Shown: positions 27,355 through 37,559 of the stretch, in pieces
How positions within the stretch are numbered: the stretch's first letter is position 1
How the letters are laid out: each line of letters begins with the position of its first letter
Assembly: GCF_009601505.1 (NCBI RefSeq)
Contig: NZ_WITC01000032.1
Location: 1-64,000 of the forward strand
Direction: 5' to 3'
Origin: Sinorhizobium terangae
GTDB lineage: Bacteria; Pseudomonadota; Alphaproteobacteria; Rhizobiales; Rhizobiaceae
Length of the DNA: 64,000 nt
Position numbers and translations under genes: made by a program
The notes under the pieces: model-generated
What the model was told of the DNA's origin: nothing
Databases searched by the model: none
What the model saw: only the letters and a program-made list of their open reading frames with translations

Positions 27355-29111
27355 GCCGCTTCCTCCGCCTCCGAGCCTTGGACGAGCGAGATGAAGGCAT
27401 CTTCCATCGTCGGGTCCGGGAGGTCCTTGTTGGCGACGCGCGCTTTCATCTCGTCCGGGGAGCCGAGCGCGATCGACCGGCCGCGATAAATCAACGAGAT
27501 ACGATCGCAATATTCCGCCTCGTCCATGAAATGGGTGGTGACGAGAACGGTCACGCCCTTTTCCACGAGGCCGTTGATGTGGGTCCAGAACTCGCGCCGG
27601 GTGATCGGATCGACGCCCGAAGTCGGCTCGTCGAGAAAGAGCACTTCCGGCTCGTGCAGCACGGCGCATGCAAGGGCCAGGCGCTGCTTGAGGCCGAGCG
27701 GCAGGTCCTTGGCGGACATATCGTGGATCGGCCGAAAATCGAAGATCTCAGTCATCAGTTCGATGCGCTCGCGCCGCTTCGCGCCGGAAAGCCCGTAGAC
27801 GCCTGCAAAGAAATTGAGGTTCTGGATGACGCTGAGATCGCCGTAGAGAGAGAATTTCTGCGCCATGTAACCGAGCCGGTTGCGTGCTTCGGCGGCATCG
27901 CGCCTGAGATCGAAGCCTGCGACCCGGCCTGCGCCGGCGGTCGGCTTCAGCAGCCCGCACAGCATCTTGAACGTGGTCGACTTGCCGGCGCCGTTCGGAC
28001 CGAGCAAGCCGAAAATCTCGCCGCGGGGGATATCGAAGGTGATGTTGTCGGCGGCGGTGAAGTCGCCGAAGCGTTTTGTCAGTCCTCGCGCTTCGATCAC
28101 CGCTTTGCCCTCTTCCGCGGCAAAGGTCCTCTGCGTTTCCGCAAGCCGCGAGCGGCCGCCGGGGCCGCCGCCAAGCATGTCGACAAAGGCATCCTCGAAG
28201 CGCGGCGGCCTCATATCGGTTCGCCAGGTCGTCGCGGCGCCGTTGCCGGCGACTGACGGAGGCTCGAGTCCCGCCTTCATCACCAGGCGGATCGCTTCTC
28301 CCTGAATGACACCATCGACCACGCCTTCATCGTCGAGAAGGCGCGCAAGCTTCTCGCGGCGACGACCTTCGATGCCGCTCACCCGAAACACACGTTCCGC
28401 CACGCGGCTCGTCATGTCCTGCGGCCGGCCGGCGAAAAGCAGTTTGCCCTGGTTGAGCAGGAAGACATGGTCGCAGGCCTCCGCCTCTTCGAGGTAGGCC
28501 GTCGACCAGACGACACCGACGCCTTCGGATGTCAGGTTTTCGACCATTTTCCAGAGATCGCGCCGCGAAATGGGGTCGACGCCGACGCCCGGCTCATCGA
28601 GCAGCAGCAGGCGCGGCTTGCGCAGGAGCGCGCAAGCAAGGCCGAGTTTCTGCTTCATACCGCCGGAAAGCTTTCCGGCAAGGCGCGTCGTGAAGCGCTG
28701 GAGATCGGTAAATTCGAGCAAATCGCCGAACGTCGCGGCGCGCTCGTCCTTGGGCAGGCCACGGAGGTCCGCATAGAGATCGAGATTTTCCTGAACCGAG
28801 AGGTCTTCGTAGAGGCCGAAGCGTTGCGGCATGTAGCCGATTGCCGCCTGGATGCCCGCCGGATCCGTGCGCGTGTCGTAGCCAAGCACCTGGACAGTGC
28901 CCGCGTCCGGCAGCATGAGCCCGGTCATCAGGCGGATCAGTGTCGTCTTGCCGGCGCCATCGGGGCCGACGAGGCCGGTGATCCGCCCGCCAGCAATCGT
29001 ACCGTCGATGGCGTCGAGCGCAGGCGCCGGGGCACCGAACCGTTTGGTGACACCTGTCAACCGGACGAAGGCGCCGGAGATGGCAGCACCATCAGGGGCA
29101 GCGTCCGTCAT
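27351..29111 (-). CDS. Double ABC ATPase of efflux system (YbhF-like)
   Basis: 586 residues with two complete nucleotide-binding domains: Walker [10 protein letters not shown] near 49-57 and signature LSGGMKQK in the first, Walker [10 protein letters not shown] in the second. The second domain's signature reads LPLGLKQR, a variant of LSGGQ. Walker B motifs are [13 protein letters not shown] and [13 protein letters not shown]. It resembles E. coli YbhF (fused ATPases), not RbbA, because the permease is separate. It overlaps both neighbours by ATGA. Confidence 0.9.
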   Translation of the reverse strand: MTDAAPDGAAISGAFVRLTGVTKRFGAPAPALDAIDGTIAGGRITGLVGPDGAGKTTLIRLMTGLMLPDAGTVQVLGYDTRTDPAGIQAAIGYMPQRFGLYEDLSVQENLDLYADLRGLPKDERAATFGDLLEFTDLQRFTTRLAGKLSGGMKQKLGLACALLRKPRLLLLDEPGVGVDPISRRDLWKMVENLTSEGVGVVWSTAYLEEAEACDHVFLLNQGKLLFAGRPQDMTSRVAERVFRVSGIEGRRREKLARLLDDEGVVDGVIQGEAIRLVMKAGLEPPSVAGNGAATTWRTDMRPPRFEDAFVDMLGGGPGGRSRLAETQRTFAAEEGKAVIEARGLTKRFGDFTAADNITFDIPRGEIFGLLGPNGAGKSTTFKMLCGLLKPTAGAGRVAGFDLRRDAAEARNRLGYMAQKFSLYGDLSVIQNLNFFAGVYGLSGAKRRERIELMTEIFDFRPIHDMSAKDLPLGLKQRLALACAVLHEPEVLFLDEPTSGVDPITRREFWTHINGLVEKGVTVLVTTHFMDEAEYCDRISLIYRGRSIALGSPDEMKARVANKDLPDPTMEDAFISLVQGSEAEEAA

Positions 29112-30115
29112 GACATGGCCTCCCCCTCCGGCGGCAGATGAATGGTGACCGGCATGCCTTGGCGCAGGTCCGCACCGGGATTGGTCACCACGATCCTGAG
29201 CCGGTAGACGAGATCAGTCCTCAGTTCAGGTGTCTCCACCGATTTCGGCGTAAACTCGGCAACGGGCGAGATGAAGCCGACGGTCGCCTCATATGCCCTG
29301 TTGGGGGCGGTGTCCGAGGTCACCTTGACCTTCATACCCGGGTGAACGCGGCCAAGATCCGGTTCTGCAACATAGGCGCGGACCCAGACCGGTTCGGTCA
29401 GCGAGAGCACATAGACATTGTCGGCCGGGGAAACGATGGCGCCGGTCTCGCGGACGCGCGAGAGGACGACGCCGGCGCTTGGTGCGACAAGCTCGGTGTC
29501 CTTGAGCGAAGTCCGGGCACTGGCGAGCTTCGCCGTTGCGGCATTCACCTGCGCTTGGGCCGTGGCTATGTCCTCCACGCGGCTACCCTCTTCAAGCAGC
29601 GCTAAGGCCTCGCGCGCCGAGGCTGCGCGGGCTACCGCTGCGGCGCGGGAAGCGCTCGCCTGATCGAGTTCCGCCTGGGAAATCGTGCCGTTCGGCCTGA
29701 GTTGCCGCGCGCGCTCATAGGCGAGATTGGCGTTTTCCAGCTCGGCGAGGCGTTCTTCGTGGACGGCGCGTGCCTGTGCGATTTCCGTAGCCCGGGCGCC
29801 CGCCCTGAGCTTGGTAAGCGTGGCGCTCAAGGCTTCAACGTCGGCCTTGGCTGCATCGACCGCCTGCTCGAACGGTTCGGCGTCAAGTCTGGCGATCACA
29901 TCGCCGGCCTTTACGGCATCGCCCTCGTCGACACGCAGCTCCGCGATGCGGCCGCTGACGCGGAAGCCAAGCGACACCTGTCGGATATCGACATTGCCGT
30001 AAAGAACCGCCTGGCGATTGTCCTCGGCCCAGCCGATCCGCGCCGGCAGGTCGAACCACCAGCCCCCGGCCGCCAGGACGGCGAGAAGGAGAGCGGGAAC
30101 AGCTATTTTCTTCAT
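29108..30115 (-). CDS. HlyD-family membrane fusion protein (YbhG-like)
   Basis: Periplasmic adaptor of 335 residues linking the ABC pump to an outer-membrane channel. An N-terminal membrane anchor or signal ([16 protein letters not shown]) is followed by the first half lipoyl-like motif ([17 protein letters not shown]), a long alpha hairpin rich in Ala/Glu/Arg at about 80-190, and the second half with [18 protein letters not shown]. Overlaps of four bases with tetR before it and the ATPase after it show tight co-expression. Confidence 0.88.
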   Translation of the reverse strand: MKKIAVPALLLAVLAAGGWWFDLPARIGWAEDNRQAVLYGNVDIRQVSLGFRVSGRIAELRVDEGDAVKAGDVIARLDAEPFEQAVDAAKADVEALSATLTKLRAGARATEIAQARAVHEERLAELENANLAYERARQLRPNGTISQAELDQASASRAAAVARAASAREALALLEEGSRVEDIATAQAQVNAATAKLASARTSLKDTELVAPSAGVVLSRVRETGAIVSPADNVYVLSLTEPVWVRAYVAEPDLGRVHPGMKVKVTSDTAPNRAYEATVGFISPVAEFTPKSVETPELRTDLVYRLRIVVTNPGADLRQGMPVTIHLPPEGEAMS

Positions 30116-30816
30116 GACGTGTAGTTCCTTTCAGCGCCGAGCACGGCGACGAGTTCGGCCGCGTGCTGGCGCAGGATTTCGAGTTCATGCGGCCCGGCGG
30201 TTTCCCATTCGAGCTGGGCATAGACGGCGGCATGGGCCATCCGAAAGACGAGGACGCTTCCGACGAAGGACAGCGTCCTCAGGCGAATGCGTTCGGAGGC
30301 TGGATCGTCGCTGAGGATGGTGCCTATCAGCCGCCGCGCCATCTCGATCATCGGCCGCATGATGTTGCCGTAGATGCGGTTGAATGCCTCGGTCGGCTCC
30401 ATCTGCTCGCGGATGATGAACCGCGCCCAGCTTTCCGATCGCTCGCTGACGAAGAGCACGATCATTCTCTGAACCATCTGGGTCAGAAGCGCGCGTGCTT
30501 CCGCAGGGGCCATTTCCGTTCCGCCAGCATCGAGTTCCGCGAAGCGCGTAAGAATGACGCTCCGCAAATCCGCGACATGTCCGCCTATGATCGAGGCGAG
30601 GTGCTCTGCGGCGGCGATGTAGAGGCCTTCCTTGCCGCCAAAATAATAGGGGATGGCCTGCAGGTTGACGCCCGCCTTGTCGGCGAGCATGCGGGTCGTT
30701 GCGCCATCGAAGCCATAGCGCCCGAAGACGTCGATGGAGGCGCTGAGGAGCTTCTCCCGCGTTACGTCGCCGCGGTCAGCACGAGGTTGTAAAGTCGGGT
30801 CATTGTTTTTCATCAT
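30112..30816 (-). CDS. TetR-family repressor (CecR-like) of the efflux operon
   Basis: 234-residue TetR protein. The N-terminal helix-turn-helix is clear: [32 protein letters not shown] then [10 protein letters not shown] (shown in part). The C-terminal domain resembles CecR/YbiH (DUF1956). It is the first gene of the operon, so it should autoregulate together with the pump; E. coli CecR has the same position before ybhGFSR. The ATG at 30816 has GAGG about 10 bases upstream; the ATG at 30837 lies within the palindrome and has no ribosome site. Confidence 0.86.
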   Translation of the reverse strand: MMKNNDPTLQPRADRGDVTREKLLSASIDVFGRYGFDGATTRMLADKAGVNLQAIPYYFGGKEGLYIAAAEHLASIIGGHVADLRSVILTRFAELDAGGTEMAPAEARALLTQMVQRMIVLFVSERSESWARFIIREQMEPTEAFNRIYGNIMRPMIEMARRLIGTILSDDPASERIRLRTLSFVGSVLVFRMAHAAVYAQLEWETAGPHELEILRQHAAELVAVLGAERNYTS

Positions 30817-30830
30817 AAGCTTAATTACCT

Positions 30831-30857
30831 CATTCAACTGATTAAGTCAATCGAATG
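30831..30857. promoter_or_regulatory. TetR operator-like palindrome
   Basis: Imperfect 27-bp inverted repeat with outer arms CATTC and GAATG and an inner TGA/TCA pair around TTAAG, just before the TetR start. Size and place fit autorepression by the TetR protein. Confidence 0.6.
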
Positions 30858-31024
30858 AATTCGGTTTGAACAAAAGCGGGTCGGAGGCTCAGGCAGCGTT
30901 CCGCGACTCCCCGGCGCTGTCGAACCGCCGCTGGAACAAGGCTCCGGATAAGGTCGGAGTGCGTCACGATGCCGATCACGCGGCTGTCGGCGTCGACCAC
31001 CGGCATGCGATGCATCGTGCCCAC
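30842..31024 (-). pseudogene. Remnant of a CBS-domain protein
   Basis: The minus strand encodes HRMPVVDADSRVIGIVTHSD, a typical second half of a CBS domain, then a few residues to a stop at 30842. Upstream the frame continues open for some codons but no first half or second CBS domain is recognisable before the histidine kinase gene ends at 31064. It therefore looks like the C-terminal leftover of a longer protein lost by deletion. Confidence 0.45.
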
Positions 31025-31063
31025 GAAAGATCCGAGGGCAACGCCATTTCGCGGAAAAGGACC

Positions 31064-32416
31064 TTAAGCTGCGGTGGCGAAATCGATCGTGACCTTCGTC
31101 CCTTGATCGGGCGCTGTGTCGATCGCAATCCTTGCCTTGTGCAACTCGCTGATCCGGTGAACGATCTTCAATCCGAGGCCGATCTGGCCCGAACGCTTGA
31201 CGTAGCCGAGATCCTCGCGATGCTCTGGCAAATCGACCAGCCCGTTGCCATTGTCCTCGACCGAGACCTGAGGGCCGGGGCCGCAGGTCACCACGATGCG
31301 TGTGCCCGGCGGATTATGCTTTACCGCATTCTCGATCAGGTTGCGCAGCATGTTTTCAACGAGCGCGGGAATAACGGTGACCGGCGTCGTGCCGTGGTCG
31401 ACGAATTCGATCGACTTGTCCTGATCGAACACGAGTGGCGCCGTCATCTCCGTGACCTCGGCTCCGATAAGGGAGAGATTTGCACGCTGATAGGCGGAGG
31501 GGTCGACGGCATCGGCACGTGCGAGCGACGTCAGTTGCTCGAGGATATGCGTCAGCGCATCGAGATCGCGCTCGGCATTGCGCGCACGCGGGTCGGCGAT
31601 GCGGCTAAGTTCCATCTTGGCGATCGAGACGGGCGTACGTATCTCGTGGGCGATCGAGGACGAAAATATCTTTTGCGACTGGATCAGATCGGCGACACGG
31701 ACCAGCAGCCGGTTGACGGCGCTGACAAGGCGCTCGATTTCCTGCGGCATGCGGGTCGCCGGCAGACGCGCGCCGCTGTCGCGCGGGTCGATCGCGTCAG
31801 CCGCCTTGACAGCCACCGCCACCGGGCGCAGCGCGCTGCGGATCGACCAGATGGTTGCGCCGATGACGAGACAGAACATCAGAGTCATCGGCACGATCAT
31901 CGAATCGAACATTTCATGAAGCAGGGCGCTGAACATGAAGCCGTTCGGGTCCTTGAGAATCGCAAGCTCGACAAGAACCGGCACGCCGTCGCGTTCGAAG
32001 GACTGGCCCCCGGCGATACTGAAGGGCTTGCCCGGCGCGATCAGCCGCTTCCAGAAATTCGGTGCGTTGACGCTGAGCGGCAGGAAATGCGCCGCGCACT
32101 CCGTCGTGCAATTGGAAAAGAGCACCGAGCCGGAGGCTGTGCGCACCCGGACATAGATCGCACCATCGCGGCCGCGGCGTTCCAGATAGCGCTCGCGCAG
32201 TTCATGATCCGGCTTGTAGGTCAGCACGCCGTCCCGGTTCACGATCCCTCTTGATAGGGTCTCGGTCTCCTGCTGCAGCATGAGCACGCTGAGCTTGTCA
32301 TCGTCGAACCAATAGTCGGCGAAGACCACGCCGATCTGCAGCGCCATCGCGAGCAGGGAGAAAGCGATGATGCGGCGCGCGACGATACCGATCAGAGACG
32401 GATTTCTTCTTTTCAT
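31064..32416 (-). CDS. Sensor histidine kinase (EnvZ/QseC type)
   Basis: 450-residue membrane kinase: membrane segment about 13-33, periplasmic domain of about 130 residues containing a Cys pair (SNCTTEC), second membrane segment about 170-190, HAMP region, H-box SIAHEIRTPVS, N-box ENAVKHNPPG and G-box QIGLGLKIVH. It overlaps its response regulator by ATGA. The operon also holds a cytochrome b561 and a PepSY gene and is divergent from eptA, which suggests it senses envelope cations, antimicrobial peptides or redox state; the signal is not visible. Confidence 0.87.
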   Translation of the reverse strand: MKRRNPSLIGIVARRIIAFSLLAMALQIGVVFADYWFDDDKLSVLMLQQETETLSRGIVNRDGVLTYKPDHELRERYLERRGRDGAIYVRVRTASGSVLFSNCTTECAAHFLPLSVNAPNFWKRLIAPGKPFSIAGGQSFERDGVPVLVELAILKDPNGFMFSALLHEMFDSMIVPMTLMFCLVIGATIWSIRSALRPVAVAVKAADAIDPRDSGARLPATRMPQEIERLVSAVNRLLVRVADLIQSQKIFSSSIAHEIRTPVSIAKMELSRIADPRARNAERDLDALTHILEQLTSLARADAVDPSAYQRANLSLIGAEVTEMTAPLVFDQDKSIEFVDHGTTPVTVIPALVENMLRNLIENAVKHNPPGTRIVVTCGPGPQVSVEDNGNGLVDLPEHREDLGYVKRSGQIGLGLKIVHRISELHKARIAIDTAPDQGTKVTIDFATAA

Positions 32417-33087
32417 GCGCCGGTCCTGAGCAGGTAGCCAATTCCACGCACGGTCTCGATCTGCACTCCGGTTTCGAGGGGCTGCAGTCGTTTGCGCACC
32501 CTGGAAACGGCAAGTTCCAGTGCATTGGAACTGATTTCCTGCCCGTATTCCGAAAGCGCCGTCTCGAGCCTGCGCTTCGGAACGACGCGCCCGACCTCGC
32601 GCATCAGGATCTCCATCAGGGAGCGCTCGCGAGGAGGCAGCGGCACGACGGCGCCGTCGCAGGTAAGGTCGGCCGTGGCCGGATCGTAACGCAACGCACC
32701 GGCCTCCAGGACCGGCTGTATCGCATGCGGATTGCGCCTCAGCATGGCCCGGCAGCGCGACAGCAATTCACGGTGATGGAAGGGTTTGACGAGATAGTCG
32801 TCGGCGCCGGCATCGAGCCCCATGATGCGTTCATCGACCGATCCCCGGGCGGTTATGATCAAGACCGGAAGTCCGGGATGCTCACGCCGGATCCACTTCA
32901 AGAGATCGAGACCGTCACCGTCAGGCAGCCCAAGGTCGAGAAGCACGAGATCGTGTTCCTGCGCGGCGATCGCCGCCTCGGCATCGTGAAGTGTCGATAC
33001 CGCATCAAGTCGCCAGCCGGCGTCACGCATTGTCTCTCCCACGAGCTCGATGAGGCGGGGACTGTCTTCCACGAGCAGGAGGCGCAT
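32413..33087 (-). CDS. OmpR-family response regulator
   Basis: 224 residues: receiver domain with LLVEDSPRL, phosphorylated Asp in LVLLDLGLPDGDG and conserved KPF Lys, then a winged-helix output domain ending in VRGIGYLLRTG. The start at 33087 follows AGGA; a longer frame to 33225 overlaps the cytochrome gene. It is likely phosphorylated by the overlapping kinase, and the divergent eptA promoter region is its most obvious target (inference). Confidence 0.9.
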   Translation of the reverse strand: MRLLLVEDSPRLIELVGETMRDAGWRLDAVSTLHDAEAAIAAQEHDLVLLDLGLPDGDGLDLLKWIRREHPGLPVLIITARGSVDERIMGLDAGADDYLVKPFHHRELLSRCRAMLRRNPHAIQPVLEAGALRYDPATADLTCDGAVVPLPPRERSLMEILMREVGRVVPKRRLETALSEYGQEISSNALELAVSRVRKRLQPLETGVQIETVRGIGYLLRTGA

Positions 33088-33100
33088 ATGGTTTCCTGGA

Positions 33101-33655
33101 TCAAGCCTTCTTACGACCGGTGACCATCGACCATATGAGGTTTTCCTTGAGGTGCCAACTTTCGAAAATGGCCGCGGCGGCATGCACACCGGCAAGCACC
33201 ATGATGGAATTCGCGACGAATTCATGTGCCTCTTCGAGCGTCTCGTTGCCCCAGAATGCGTCGAGCGTCGTCAGCCATCCGGACACAATGACGACCGCCA
33301 GCAATGCCATCAGCAACACCATCATCCAGCCGGCGGCAGGGTTGTGGCCAATGTGTCTTTCGGCTGTGCCAGTGGCAGCGGCGCGCGCATAGCGGAGAAC
33401 CACTGGAGGTGCGCGAACAAAGTCAGCGAAGCGCGCATATCTGGTGCCGATGAAACCCCAGACGAAACGGACGGCGAGCAATAACAGTGCGGCATAGCCG
33501 ACGTAACGGTGCGCCGCTTTTCCGGGCGCCAGCAGGAAGAGATCGAGGGCGCAGCACAGAACGACGCCCCAGTGAAAAAGCCGGGCGATCGGGTCCCAGA
33601 CGAGAACTTCGCGGACGCCGGAGGCCGCCTCCCGACTTTCGGCCGGCGACGTCAA
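33101..33655 (-). CDS. Cytochrome b561-type membrane protein
   Basis: 184 residues with four hydrophobic segments and haem-ligand histidines in VWDPIARLFHWG and in HEFVANSIMVLAGVHAAAA, the pattern of bacterial cytochrome b561 / Ni-Fe hydrogenase b-type subunits. It would shuttle electrons in the inner membrane, perhaps quinol oxidation linked to a periplasmic partner. It overlaps the PepSY gene start-to-stop and precedes the response regulator by 13 bp, so it is in the same operon. Confidence 0.85.
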   Translation of the reverse strand: MTSPAESREAASGVREVLVWDPIARLFHWGVVLCCALDLFLLAPGKAAHRYVGYAALLLLAVRFVWGFIGTRYARFADFVRAPPVVLRYARAAATGTAERHIGHNPAAGWMMVLLMALLAVVIVSGWLTTLDAFWGNETLEEAHEFVANSIMVLAGVHAAAAIFESWHLKENLIWSMVTGRKKA

Positions 33656-33933
33656 TCCTCCACCTCCGCTTTGACGATCTCGGCAGTCACGGGATTCATG
33701 TAAACCTCGGCGCGCTCGTGCTTTGCCGTGAAGGCATATATCTCGTAGCAGGAACCGGTCGCCTTGATGTTGCGCACATCCGAGTAGCCTGCTTCCTCAA
33801 CCTTTGAGGCGGCGACCTCAAGCTTCATCCACGCGGACTGCGGTTTTGTCGTGCAGGACACGCTGTCGTCGTCTGCAAGCGCGAAGGCGGGCAGGGCGGC
33901 GACCGCGAGGGCACAGAAAAGAATCGTTCTCAT
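33652..33933 (-). CDS. Small secreted PepSY-domain protein
   Basis: 93-residue protein with a Sec signal peptide (ILFCALAVAALPAFALA, cleavage near residue 20) and a single PepSY-like module (CYEIYAFTAKHERAEVYMNP). Two cysteines in the mature part could form a disulfide. Start at 33933 with GGAG seven bases upstream. First gene of the operon pepSY, cytochrome b561, response regulator, kinase. PepSY proteins often accompany envelope sensing or haem/iron membrane redox proteins. Confidence 0.83.
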   Translation of the reverse strand: MRTILFCALAVAALPAFALADDDSVSCTTKPQSAWMKLEVAASKVEEAGYSDVRNIKATGSCYEIYAFTAKHERAEVYMNPVTAEIVKAEVED

Positions 33934-34186
33934 AACAGCTCCATCAGAAACCAGCTCAAGCAGTGGCAGTGCCGACCGTGCCCTTGGCTTGCTGTCTGGC
34001 AACTGTCCGCATCTCGAAATGCGGACGCCGCCCTCCTCGACCCTCGCTCCGCAAACTCCCGACAGGACTTCGACAGCTTATCCGCAGTACTGCCGACGGA
34101 CTTTAGACGTGGCGGCGATTCGGCTGCACGCCGCCAAAAGGACAGCCGGTACGCGCTTCGGCACCGGCCTGTTCGTCGTTTTGGAG

Positions 34187-35893
34187 ATGAGTGTTTTGAC
34201 CTTTTCAAGAATTCGCCGGCCTGAGATCGGCAGCGTAGCCTTGTGCGCCATCGCCGCCGCTTATTTGCTTCTGGCGACCAACAATACCTTCTGGACCCAT
34301 GCGGACCGCTATTTCGGGACTTCGAAAACGAGCCTGCTATTTTTCGGCGCGGCGCTCTACCTTGCGCTGTTTTCGATACTGATCCCGATGTCGGTCAAAT
34401 ACCTGATGAAGCCGGCATTGATATTCTTCATCCTGGTATCGGCCTCCGCCTCTTATTTCGCCGACGCATTCGGCGTCATCGTCGACAGGGACATGATCGG
34501 CAGCGCCGTGGTTACGACGCCAGCCGAGTCCAGCCATCTCCTGACAGGCAGCCTTGCGCAGCACCTGGTGGTCTATGGTCTCGTTCCCGCGCTCATCGTG
34601 GCGTGGGTCAAGGTCCGCCATCGTCGCTTTCTGCAAAAGTTTGTCGTCAATTTTCTCTTTGTGACCGCCGCGCTCTTCGCCGCCGGCGGCCTGGTCTACT
34701 CCAACTTCGCAACCTACGCCTATGTGTTGCGGGAGCACACGGACCTGATGAAAAGGTTCAACCCCACCGGGCCGATTATCGCCGCGGCACGCTACGGCCT
34801 GTCGACCTATCGTGAGCGCAATCTCGTCGTCCAACCGCTCGGCACCGACGCACACCAGGGCGGCCGTATTGCACAATCCGGAAAACCCGTGGTCGTCATC
34901 GTGGTTGCCGGGGAGACGGCCCGGGCGATGAACTTTTCGCTGAACGGTTACGGTCGCGAGACCAATCCGGAACTGAAGGCGCTTGGCGCCGTCAACTACT
35001 CCAAGACGACGAGCTGCGGCACGGCGACGGCAGTGTCGCTGCCCTGCATGTTCTCGGTCTACCCGCGTGCCGACTACAGCGACTGGAAGGCGCGCTCGAC
35101 CGAAAACCTTGTCAACGTCCTCACCCACGCGGGTGTATCGGTCACCTGGTGGGACAACAACACCGGCAGCAAGGGCATCGCCGACCTCATCAGCTTCGCC
35201 AACATGACGAAGCAGAAGAACAGCCCATTGTGCCACAAGGGCGAATGCCTCGATGAAATCTTCCTCGGTGAACTGGATCGCAAGCTCAGCGCCACCACTC
35301 GAAACAGCGTCATCGTCCTCCACCAGCTCGGCAGCCACGGACCGTCCTATTATCTGCGCTATCCCGAGGCGTACCGCCGGTTCACCCCCGATTGCCGCAC
35401 GCCTGAACTGATGCGCTGCACAACCGCCGAGATCGTCAACGCCTATGACAACACGATCCTCTACACCGACCACGTCCTGGCAAGCGTCGCGAAGCTTCTG
35501 GAGAAGCATCAGGATCGCCTTGCCGGCGCGATGATCTACATGTCGGATCACGGCGAGTCGCTCGGAGAGAACGGCATCTACCTGCACGGCGCACCCTATG
35601 CCATCGCGCCGGAGGAGCAGACCCGGATACCCTTCATCGCATGGTTCTCCAAATCGTATCAAGCGGTGATGGGGGTCGATACCGGCTGCCTGGCGAAGGA
35701 GAGCGATCAACCGAGATCACACGACAATCTGTTCCATACGGTGCTTGGAATGATGGACGTTGAGACCAAGGTCTACAACCGCGCCCTCGACGCGTTCGCC
35801 TCGTGCACGCGACCCGATGCCGGTAAAGCGGCGCCCGGATACCACGCCGTGGACAGCCAATCGATTGTTAACCCGGTCTCGGGCCTCCTCTGA
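34187..35893 (+). CDS. eptA: EptA-family lipid A phosphoethanolamine transferase
   Basis: About 568 residues: five membrane segments in the first 190 residues, then a periplasmic sulfatase-like domain. The catalytic motif CGTATAVSLPC has nucleophile Thr281 between Cys277 and Cys287, the same spacing as in EptA and MCR-1. Zinc-site residues appear in VAGETARA and MSDHGES. It adds phosphoethanolamine to lipid A and lowers binding of cationic peptides. GGAG directly abuts the ATG at 34187, so a TTG nine codon-bases further (34196) is an alternative start. It is divergent from a PepSY/two-component operon, like PmrAB-type control. Confidence 0.86.
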   Translation: MSVLTFSRIRRPEIGSVALCAIAAAYLLLATNNTFWTHADRYFGTSKTSLLFFGAALYLALFSILIPMSVKYLMKPALIFFILVSASASYFADAFGVIVDRDMIGSAVVTTPAESSHLLTGSLAQHLVVYGLVPALIVAWVKVRHRRFLQKFVVNFLFVTAALFAAGGLVYSNFATYAYVLREHTDLMKRFNPTGPIIAAARYGLSTYRERNLVVQPLGTDAHQGGRIAQSGKPVVVIVVAGETARAMNFSLNGYGRETNPELKALGAVNYSKTTSCGTATAVSLPCMFSVYPRADYSDWKARSTENLVNVLTHAGVSVTWWDNNTGSKGIADLISFANMTKQKNSPLCHKGECLDEIFLGELDRKLSATTRNSVIVLHQLGSHGPSYYLRYPEAYRRFTPDCRTPELMRCTTAEIVNAYDNTILYTDHVLASVAKLLEKHQDRLAGAMIYMSDHGESLGENGIYLHGAPYAIAPEEQTRIPFIAWFSKSYQAVMGVDTGCLAKESDQPRSHDNLFHTVLGMMDVETKVYNRALDAFASCTRPDAGKAAPGYHAVDSQSIVNPVSGLL

Positions 35894-35897
35894 CACA

Positions 35898-35941
35898 CGA
35901 CAGCGCCACGCGTCTTGTCAGACGCGCAAAGGACGCTGTCG
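35898..35941. repeat. Palindromic repeat downstream of eptA
   Basis: CGACAGCG (35898-35905) pairs with CGCTGTCG (35934-35941), with inner CGCGTCT and AGACGCG. It begins 5 bp after the eptA stop and may act as its terminator. Same family as 10622-10663 and 36624-36726. Confidence 0.6.
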
Positions 35942-36098
35942 CAGGGTGACATCGGTCGCCGGCAAAGCTGTCGGCTGGCCTGCAAATCTGATAGACTCCG
36001 CGAAACAAGACGCCACCCGAGCGTTTCTTGTAAGTGGCCGCTGGGCGCCTGATCGACTTCATCGCGACCTTCGTGGCACATGCGCGGAAGGAGTTTGA

Positions 36099-36482
<384 letters not shown>

Positions 36483-36790
36483 AGGGTTCACGCGACTTGA
36501 GAAGGCTGCCGTAACATTTTGAGTTACCGCGCTTTTTTTCAGAATTTGGATTCTCCTGGGCAAGAATTTGCGCTAGAGCTTGTGCCCGACTTCCGGCGCT
36601 ACCGCATCCGGAAGCGCCCACCACTACAGTGCCGCGCGTCCTTTCAGCCGCACAAAGGTCGCTGTAGCACTTTGAATTGTTGCATGTTTTTATCGTTAAT
36701 CGGCCACGATTTAAGGACACATGCAGCGGCGACGGTCGATTCTCATCAAGCGGAGAACGCCACCCTGAACAAGTGCAGGAGATCCAATGC
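36483..36790. other. Intergenic region with repeats, no gene
   Basis: About 300 bp. Besides the palindromic repeat at 36624-36726 there is a shorter stem, GGCGCT and AGCGCC, around 36596-36619. No coding frame has a domain or ribosome site apart from the gene at 36791. Confidence 0.5.
36624..36726. repeat. Extended copy of the palindromic intergenic repeat
   Basis: CTACAGTGCCGCGCGTC and the returning GGTCGCTGTAG form the palindrome, followed by a tail with CACTTTGAATTGTTGCATG and a terminal ACATGCAG. The head matches the copies at 10622 and 35898; the tail is only here. I recall this extended form as frequent in Sinorhizobium. Confidence 0.6.
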
Positions 36791-37453
36791 ATGAATGCCC
36801 GACGTCTTACCTTCGCAGTCGGTGACATTCACGGATGCCTGGCGCAGCTCGAAGCCCTACTGACAAGCATCGAATCCGCCGTGCCGAGCGGCAGGATCAT
36901 ATTCCTTGGCGATCTGATCGACCGGGGGCCGGAGAGTCGTGGTGTGGTCGAGCGGATAATGGCGGGGCCGACGAAGCCCGGCTGGGAATGGCTGACCCTC
37001 AAGGGTAATCATGAAGAAATGCTCCTGGCCGCACGAAGAGGCTACGCCGAGATGAGCGCGTGGCTCATGAACGGCGGCGACGAGACCATGGCATCCTATG
37101 GCGGAGCAATACCCTTGAGCCATCTTGTCTGGATGGCCGAGAGGCCGTCCATCATCGTCGATCAGTATCGCATCTTCGTGCACGCCGGGGTCGACGAGAA
37201 TATTCCGCTGGACCAGCAGGGCGACGACATCCTGCTTTGGATCAGAACCCCGTCAAATCATTCCGGCGATTACTGGGGCAAGCATCTGTGCCATGGCCAT
37301 ACGCCGAGCCGAAGCAATCCCAGGACAGTCGGCAACAGGACCAATGTCGATTCCGGAGCCGTATTCGGCGGCGTGCTTTCCTGCGCTGTCTTCGACGACG
37401 ACCAGCCGGGCGGCCCGGTCGGTTTTCTCGTCGCCGAGAGCGTGGACGGCTAA
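36791..37453 (+). CDS. Metallophosphoesterase, PPP serine/threonine phosphatase type
   Basis: 220 residues with the three bimetal motifs in order: GDIHG (11-15), GDLIDRGPES and GNHEE, plus later His ligands in FVHAGVD and CHGHTPS. The family includes phage lambda phosphatase and bacterial PrpA/PrpB and can dephosphorylate proteins or nucleotides. AGGAG precedes the ATG at 36791. It is followed at about 105 bp by a HAD phosphatase gene. Confidence 0.88.
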   Translation: MNARRLTFAVGDIHGCLAQLEALLTSIESAVPSGRIIFLGDLIDRGPESRGVVERIMAGPTKPGWEWLTLKGNHEEMLLAARRGYAEMSAWLMNGGDETMASYGGAIPLSHLVWMAERPSIIVDQYRIFVHAGVDENIPLDQQGDDILLWIRTPSNHSGDYWGKHLCHGHTPSRSNPRTVGNRTNVDSGAVFGGVLSCAVFDDDQPGGPVGFLVAESVDG

Positions 37454-37559
37454 ATCATCCCGCTTTCAAGTGGCATCACTGGAAGCGAGGGATTGTCATG
37501 CAGTGCGCAAGATTATACCCGTGCGCTCGTCGCTCGCTTCCATTACCAAGGGGATTGGC

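Noticed and set aside
25678-27489. Very long plus-strand open frame opposite the efflux permeases
   Set aside because: Composition is Arg/Asp/Gly-rich without domains, and the opposite strand encodes two clear ABC-2 permeases with overlapping starts. High GC content makes such antisense frames common here.
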